Source: Leptospira weilii serovar Ranarum str. ICFT (GTDB lineage Bacteria; Spirochaetota; Leptospiria; Leptospirales; Leptospiraceae). From it: a DNA stretch of 64,000 nt. The translations under genes were made by a program, and so were the position numbers. The stretch spans positions 252,524 to 316,523 of the forward strand of contig NZ_AOHC02000037.1 of the NCBI RefSeq assembly GCF_000332415.1, read 5' to 3'. Below, in pieces: positions 49,192 to 64,000 of the stretch; within the stretch, counting starts at the first letter, position 1; the number at the start of each line of letters is the position of its first letter. The notes beneath the pieces are model-generated. The model did not search any database, was not told the DNA's origin, and was given only the letters and a program-made list of their open reading frames with translations.

Positions 49192-49761
49192 TTATTTTTT
49201 CTCCAATCTTGTAAAAGCTCCGACACCACAACCGCCGGTTCCCGGATTTGTTTTTACGCTTGTATCCGTTTGAGCTCTGGCCGCTTCGAGTGTTGAGAGG
49301 CTAAATGCAACCGAACAACTCCAATAAGAATTCTCTTTTGTAGTGTTTTTAAAGAAGAAAATTTTATTGTATTTCCCTTTACTGTTATCGCCCTGAAAAC
49401 AAGCCCCGTTGTTTTCGGGATTTTGAGAAATATAATATCCTTGTTCGTTATTAAACTCGACGATATTAAAACAAGAACTATAACCGCCGAAAGAAGAACT
49501 GTCGGTAAGTTCCAAACCGGACTGGCCGATTTTTGCCTGAATCGTTATGGTAGTGTCAACCGTCGTTCCGTTTCCTGTAAAAGAATTCCATTTTCCATTG
49601 AGTATAAAGTCGTTTGCGGACTCCATATTTTTCCCGCTGATTAAACCTACGAGGAGATTCATAGTTGAATCGGATTCGTCTTTTTCCGCTCCGGAACAGT
49701 TCACCATTCCAAAAATCAAGAAGGTTGCCGCTAAAAGTTTCCAATGTGTTGTACGTTTCAT
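49192..49761 (-). CDS. Putative small lipoprotein
   Basis: 189 residues with a signal peptide and lipobox FGMVNC (MKRTTHWKLLAATFLIFGMVNC). The mature protein is Ser/Asn/Thr-rich, beta-like, with cysteines at SSCFN, GACFQ, WSCSV and GGCGVG that could form disulfides. The function is unknown, and no homologue family is recognised. It is monocistronic or leads the short minus-strand lipoprotein group. A promoter presumably lies in 49765-49900. Confidence 0.78.
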   Translation of the reverse strand: MKRTTHWKLLAATFLIFGMVNCSGAEKDESDSTMNLLVGLISGKNMESANDFILNGKWNSFTGNGTTVDTTITIQAKIGQSGLELTDSSSFGGYSSCFNIVEFNNEQGYYISQNPENNGACFQGDNSKGKYNKIFFFKNTTKENSYWSCSVAFSLSTLEAARAQTDTSVKTNPGTGGCGVGAFTRLEKK

Positions 49762-51788
<2,027 letters not shown>

Positions 51789-52319
51789 TCGGATCGAGGG
51801 CTGAAGACTTAGGACAGTAAGCGGCAGTAAAGCGCCGGGCTTTTCTTCGAAAAGAGGTAGTAGTGAATTCTTGAGATATTGATTATATTAAAATCATATT
51901 GTATTCTGTGGGATATAAATTTACAAATTCTGTCTATAACGAGCACGAATAGTTCGCCTATCTCAGTCTTTTGAGCGAAAAGCGGTAATGAGCGGGCGAG
52001 ATCTTCGGTTACATTAAGATTAATTGATGTCCATGAGACATCCTTTTAGGGTTCGGGCTCTGAATGCGTTGCAATATTTATTTTAGAAAATTAGAATATA
52101 ATTGATTTCTATTTCTGTAAAACGTAGATTCGCGATTCAATCCATTTAGAGGACAGAGTTGTGAATAGAATATGTGTTTTAGGTTTTGGAATAAATGAAT
52201 GTGAAAGGTAGAAGAGACTAGATTGCCTGTTCTTTCCTCAAGCCGTACGTATGAATCCATAAAGAATACCTCCGGCGAAATCTTTTCTTGCAAAAAAGTT
52301 GTATGGTGATTTTTGATCC
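51789..52319. other. 531-base intergenic stretch
   Basis: Between convergent genes. The 112-codon minus-strand frame at 52078-52416 overlaps the end of the next gene in another frame and has no protein-like features. No repeat of the window's families was found. A short GC-rich segment followed by CTTTTCTTCGAAAAG (about 51840) could form a small hairpin. Confidence 0.5.
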
Positions 52320-52955
52320 TTAAAAAATATAGATCTTTTGTATCTTCTGTTTCAGATAGAACGTTTTGTTGGCCGGATGGTATTCCGGAAAGATAGATGG
52401 ATCTTTTTTCGCACAAAACCGAATCCCATCGTCATAATGTTTAAAATTATAGCGAATACACCAATAAGAATCCTCCTTAATCTCCCACGTAATTTCCCCG
52501 CCATAGACGGAGACTGCTTCTTGTAAGGTGCTTTTTCCTAATACGATTCCTTTGGAAGTAATCGCCCGAAACGGGGGTTCCATCCCTATTTCCTTGAGAA
52601 GGACGTCTTCGTAATCTCGAAAAATAAGCGAAAGCCCCAACGATTCGTAGCGGATGCTTTTTTCGCCTTCGTTTAAATATAAGTAATTTTTAATATACTG
52701 ATTTCCAAATTTCGATTCCACTTCTGCAAACTTGGTTTTTCTTAAAAGTAAATCCGGAATTCCGATTCCCTCTTGGATTGTCGCGAGCTGGACTTCCGCA
52801 GCGCCAGATTGTTTCCTTTTCTCCTCTTGTAAATTCTGTTTTTTTAATCCTTCGACCACGTAGATTCGTCTATCAAAATCGTTAGAATTGGTCGTGCAAT
52901 CAAGTCCGAATAAAAAAATGATATATGCAAAATTCTGAATATTTCTTCCGGTCAT
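52320..52955 (-). CDS. Putative lipoprotein, unrecognised
   Basis: 211 residues. The N-terminal hydrophobic segment ([13 protein letters not shown]) followed by Thr-Thr looks like a spirochaetal lipobox. The middle has charged helical stretch and a [20 protein letters not shown] unit reminiscent of small repeated modules. No family is recognised. It is on the minus strand downstream of the YceK-ankyrin gene, about 154 bases away, and the region is AT-rich compared with the core genes. Confidence 0.6.
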   Translation of the reverse strand: MTGRNIQNFAYIIFLFGLDCTTNSNDFDRRIYVVEGLKKQNLQEEKRKQSGAAEVQLATIQEGIGIPDLLLRKTKFAEVESKFGNQYIKNYLYLNEGEKSIRYESLGLSLIFRDYEDVLLKEIGMEPPFRAITSKGIVLGKSTLQEAVSVYGGEITWEIKEDSYWCIRYNFKHYDDGIRFCAKKDPSIFPEYHPANKTFYLKQKIQKIYIF

Positions 52956-53109
52956 AAATAGAAAAATTCCTTTTTAGGCGAATTTGGTTTTTTCATGAAA
53001 AAAAGATAGTTACTGACAAGTGTTTTTTCAAAGTTCGAGACATTGCGTTTTCTATATAAGAATTAAGAACGGAATAAATCAGGTATTTTATACGAAATTT
53101 TTTCAAAAG

Positions 53110-54645
53110 TTATTTTTTCCAGTCTATTAGAATTTTCTGTTTCGATTCTTTGATAATATCGTTTCCGTTTGAATTGATAGCTGCCAACGGATAAAACATA
53201 TATTCTTTTCCTTCTGAATTACGTTTTACTCCTAATCCGGGATTGGCTCCGTATTTCAATAAAATACGAATCGTTTCTACCGGAATTAAATCATCTTCCA
53301 TAGCAAGGATGAGAAGAGTTTTTTCCTCAGTTTGAATAGATTTCTTTCTTCCGTCAAATTTAGGTTTTTTCCATTCCAAAATTTGATTAGGGTCCCAGCC
53401 CGTTTGAAGTAATTTTTCCAGTAAATAAGGATATTCTAATATATTCTCTATGTTTGTTTCGTGCAATTGATCCAAAGGAAACGTCTTAGCATCTTTAAGA
53501 TTTTGCGCGATGATATCTACGGATTGGCGATTTTTACTTTTGTATGCGGTTACGAATAGATTTAGAGCGGATTTTTCGGTTTCTATTGGAAATTCTCGAA
53601 ACGCTCTTTCAAGCAAGGGAGGACGATAGGCGATGACACCGGAAGAAATAGCGGAGATCCACGCAGTAAGCTTCCATTTTTTTTGCAGTTCCGGATTTTT
53701 TTGCAGGAATTTGTCCAGCTTCGTTAAAAGTTCCACTCGATTGTACCAGAACTCCGAAGATTTTTGAGTTTTGGCTTTGTTGTGAAAGTAATAGGAATCA
53801 TGAAAGGAATCTTGGAAGTGTTTGTATCTTTTTTCTGAATATTCTTGAGCAATTGACGCAAACAAATTAGAGATTTCTTTTTTTTCTGAAAATTCCAAGA
53901 TCACTTTTTTCAATATATTAGGATTTTCAATGAGCACTCCCGAAGAAAAACAAACTTTCCAAACTGTGTCATAATATCTTTTTTCTAATATTGGATCTTT
54001 CCGAAACTCCTCATAGAGTAAGTATGCAAATTCAAGCCGGTCGCCTAAACTAAGAGGATTCGATTCTCTCTGATAATTATAAGGTTCTCCTTTTGAAAAA
54101 AAGGCGCCCATATAATCTATGATCCCGGTTTCAGGGTAATACGGGCTTTGTTCCCGATGCTCATAAGGAAGCAGATTTTCTTCTTGTAAATACCTGATTT
54201 TTTTTTCAAGAGCGACGACATCGTATGATTTAAAGAATTCTTGAAGTGCTTCTAAATCGTTCTCGGCAATAATTAACTTCAAAGCAGCGTAAGGAGGGTT
54301 CTGGTCTCGGAAAGATTTTAATCTCACGCTGAATTTTTGGTTATGCCAATTTTCGGACCCAGGTCTGCCGGACTTTACGTATATGTAATATGGAATCGTT
54401 CCCGGTAACAGAATCGTATCCAATACAAAAGAAAAAGGAAGATCAATGAGTCCTGAGATAAATGAAAGGGTGGTACTTTTTCCATAAAATACCCCGAAAG
54501 GTCCCAAAGAAATTAAAAATATATCAATCAAGGTTCCATCATAGGGACGATAGTCTTTTTTCTTTTTGACGGCTTCTATAAGCGTTGCCGTCGTAGAACA
54601 GTTTAAATTCAAAACGATTAAAAATGAGATAATTTTTCGGATCAT
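53110..54645 (-). CDS. YceK-like lipoprotein domain fused to helical/ankyrin-like C-terminus
   Basis: 511 residues. Signal with lipobox LNLNC ([16 protein letters not shown]), then a domain similar to the YceK lipoprotein family: [30 protein letters not shown] (about 25-90). The long remainder is helical and charged, and near the C-terminus it has an ankyrin-like unit ([29 protein letters not shown]). The fusion is unusual, and the function is unknown. I chose ATG 54645 so that the signal peptide starts directly; an upstream in-frame ATG (54675) adds ten residues. Confidence 0.7.
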   Translation of the reverse strand: MIRKIISFLIVLNLNCSTTATLIEAVKKKKDYRPYDGTLIDIFLISLGPFGVFYGKSTTLSFISGLIDLPFSFVLDTILLPGTIPYYIYVKSGRPGSENWHNQKFSVRLKSFRDQNPPYAALKLIIAENDLEALQEFFKSYDVVALEKKIRYLQEENLLPYEHREQSPYYPETGIIDYMGAFFSKGEPYNYQRESNPLSLGDRLEFAYLLYEEFRKDPILEKRYYDTVWKVCFSSGVLIENPNILKKVILEFSEKKEISNLFASIAQEYSEKRYKHFQDSFHDSYYFHNKAKTQKSSEFWYNRVELLTKLDKFLQKNPELQKKWKLTAWISAISSGVIAYRPPLLERAFREFPIETEKSALNLFVTAYKSKNRQSVDIIAQNLKDAKTFPLDQLHETNIENILEYPYLLEKLLQTGWDPNQILEWKKPKFDGRKKSIQTEEKTLLILAMEDDLIPVETIRILLKYGANPGLGVKRNSEGKEYMFYPLAAINSNGNDIIKESKQKILIDWKK

Positions 54646-54735
54646 GTTCGTATTAGGCGGTTGGTTGATAGTCAAATCAGTTAAAATTTCTCTAATATTC
54701 TAAAAATAGATTTTAATTTCAAAACCCAAAACGTT

Positions 54736-55248
54736 TCACTGAAAAGTATTACAAGAATCGTAATCAAGAAAATGCTCTTCTCCGGTTTTCCAATTGAAAC
54801 AATAATGAGTTTGAACTACGCCGTCCGCCACAATCTTTGCACCGGTAATACTATAATAGATAAACCGATCATCTACGCCTAAAAAATTTAAATAACCGCC
54901 GCCGGCGGAATCTCCTCGGCCTCGAACCAATTCGATCGATTTTTTTCCATAGTTGATAATCAAAAGTTCATCTTCGAAGGCGGACGAATCGTATTGGGCA
55001 ATGATGTTGATTTGAAAATTTTTACAATCAATGGTCGCCTTCGTAATTCTTGTCCCAGGACTTTGATTTACTCTTTGATCTTGATTGGGAGTTTTGTTAA
55101 AACTTTTTATAAGGATCGTCGGGTTCTTACAGTTAGTCTCAAGATTGTTAGGAACTGGAAGAGTTCGGATCGGCGGTTCATTCGAATCCGAACAGCCGAA
55201 ACAACTTAAAATTGCGATCAGCAGCCAATACGGCGACAAGTTTCGCAT
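54736..55248 (-). CDS. Putative small lipoprotein
   Basis: 170 residues, signal with lipobox LSCFGC (MRNLSPYWLLIAILSCFGC). The mature part is beta-rich with Cys pairs (ETNCKNP, TIDCKNF, HYCFNW, YDSCNTF). The family is not recognised. It lies just downstream of the type IIA topoisomerase B gene on the same strand (11 bases), so it may be transcribed with it, although the function seems unrelated. Confidence 0.72.
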   Translation of the reverse strand: MRNLSPYWLLIAILSCFGCSDSNEPPIRTLPVPNNLETNCKNPTILIKSFNKTPNQDQRVNQSPGTRITKATIDCKNFQINIIAQYDSSAFEDELLIINYGKKSIELVRGRGDSAGGGYLNFLGVDDRFIYYSITGAKIVADGVVQTHYCFNWKTGEEHFLDYDSCNTFQ

Positions 55249-55259
55249 AACGATACAAA

Positions 55260-58804
<3,545 letters not shown>

Positions 58805-58982
58805 CAAGACTATCCTGTCAATTGTAAAAAATTGACCGGATTAATTACAGTGTTTCCGGAGCGAGTATTGGAACAATCCGCTTTCGGCCACATTGCATAT
58901 AAGACCCCGAGTTTTTGTAAAGAAAGTTTAATTTTTAGGTTTTTCCTTGCGGGTTTTTCGAAAAATCAAGATCTACAATTCA

Positions 58983-61468
<2,486 letters not shown>

Positions 61469-61538
61469 AAAATCCGGTGTATTTTCGTTCAAATGATCCG
61501 CTTTTAAGTTGTTAATTTGTGAGGCGCAACGCGAACAG

Positions 61539-62126
61539 ATGAGAGATTCCAACGATTCATTGTTAGTCAGGCACAACGAGGGATCTTACGTTATGTTTCT
61601 TCCCACCGACTTAACCAGTATCAAAGAGCTTCGATGCGCTTTGAGAACTTCTCTTTTGGAAAATTCTTTTTTAGAAAAAGATGTCTTTAATATCGAACTG
61701 GCGGCGGACGAGGCGCTTACAAACTCGATTTCGGCTAACGTGAAAATGGGTTCCGACGAGACGATCATCTGCCGCTGGATGATCAAAGACTGTAAGTTTA
61801 CGATGTGGATTGTGGATTACGGTTCCGGACTCAAATCGAAAAAATTGGAAGCTCTCCCCGCCGATATTCGAGTAACCAACCTCGACGAGTATCTGAACTG
61901 CGTTAAACGACACCAAGAAAAAAAATGCGAGATTCTTCCTTGGAAGGGAGTTCGGGTTCCACACCGAAACGTCGGGAGAGGACTTCAGATCATTCAGTCG
62001 TTGATGGATACTTTTAAAATCATGTATCATTGCGGAGGGGGCCAAATTTCCTCCGACCCCGACGAAAAAAACATTCAAGGATCCATTATCGAACTCGGTT
62101 TCGATTCCTCCAAACATCTCGTGTAA
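61539..62126 (+). CDS. RsbW-like ATP-binding (HATPase_c_2) protein
   Basis: 195 residues with the GHKL fold of anti-sigma factor kinases. The N box is [17 protein letters not shown], the G1 loop IVDYGSGL, and G2 [12 protein letters not shown]. Such proteins bind and phosphorylate anti-anti-sigma factors in partner-switching systems whose phosphatases carry SpoIIE domains, as in the protein at 22269. The partner sigma and anti-anti-sigma factors are not adjacent. A middle insert (about 95-140, [13 protein letters not shown] region) is unusual. TTG 61509 is an alternative start. It is 3 bases before the next gene. Confidence 0.82.
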   Translation: MRDSNDSLLVRHNEGSYVMFLPTDLTSIKELRCALRTSLLENSFLEKDVFNIELAADEALTNSISANVKMGSDETIICRWMIKDCKFTMWIVDYGSGLKSKKLEALPADIRVTNLDEYLNCVKRHQEKKCEILPWKGVRVPHRNVGRGLQIIQSLMDTFKIMYHCGGGQISSDPDEKNIQGSIIELGFDSSKHLV

Positions 62127-62129
62127 AAC

Positions 62130-62966
<837 letters not shown>

Positions 62967-63022
62967 GAGGTTAGGAAAATCATAGACAGGCTTTTTTCGC
63001 TCCCGAATTCTGTAATCGAACC

Positions 63023-64000
<978 letters not shown>

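Noticed and set aside
52078..52416. 112-codon minus-strand frame
   Set aside because: Overlaps the 3' end of the lipoprotein at 52320 in a different frame and lacks a ribosome site.

Overview
The window looks like a chromosomal segment of a Leptospira species (Spirochaetes). The evidence is indirect but consistent: many lipoproteins with a loose spirochaetal lipobox (e.g. FVWGC, GMVNC, LPFC, SCFGC), several TTG starts, chemoreceptors with an N-terminal multi-helix membrane module, an assimilatory sulfate operon, late cobalamin genes and large sensor-phosphatases of the SpoIIE type. The species cannot be fixed by eye. No rRNA, tRNA, CRISPR array, prophage or transposase gene was found.

Layout. 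0-8 kb: end of an ABC-2 permease gene, pyrD, a secreted metzincin-like lipoprotein, small exported proteins, a SixA-like phosphatase overlapping a phosphoribosyltransferase, and a CPA2-type cation/proton antiporter followed by a DUF1289 protein. 8-17 kb: glycosyltransferase (minus), folE, acs, a cytosolic BtuF-like protein, an AraC/MGMT (Ada-like) protein, a chemoreceptor and MTA phosphorylase. 17-28 kb: alpha/beta hydrolase and PhoD-like phosphatase (minus), an aldehyde dehydrogenase, a large membrane SpoIIE phosphatase with TPRs, OsmC and a second chemoreceptor. 28.5-34.6 kb: a compact sulfate assimilation operon, cysH-cysD-cysN-cobA-sirC-sulfite reductase, which uses an iron-sulfur APS reductase, has no APS kinase, and makes its own siroheme. 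34.6-45.6 kb: NHL-like protein and M23 peptidase (minus), CPBP protease with a coupled exported protein, a ClC channel, two tandem DUF4139 proteins facing a VWA protein. 45.6-48.2 kb: cobT-cobS-cobC (minus). 48.2-55.3 kb: mainly lipoproteins and an amine oxidase, with long intergenic stretches. 55.3-58.8 kb: a two-gene type IIA topoisomerase that is short and T-even-phage/eukaryote-like. 59-64 kb: a lipoprotein translationally coupled to gltX, an RsbW-like ATPase, a ferritin-like DUF455 protein and a lipoprotein gene running off the end.

Structure outside genes. At least three families of dispersed palindromic non-coding elements occur. (1) A roughly 107-240 bp element with TTAACGTGAGTTCGG-type terminal inverted repeats, in three copies (3844, 20092, 40450). 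(2) A roughly 100 bp element with AGAGTTGTTGAAAAATT termini, in two copies in opposite orientation (13358, 19783). (3) A short TGTGGGAACTCCTRCG motif at six intergenic places. They look like MITE-like or REP-like sequences mobilised from elsewhere, since no transposase lies in the window.

The most unusual protein-coding system is the topoisomerase pair at 55260-58780. Its A subunit has only 462 residues, carries an ASPRY active-site motif, and has lysine where quinolone-sensitive enzymes usually have serine.
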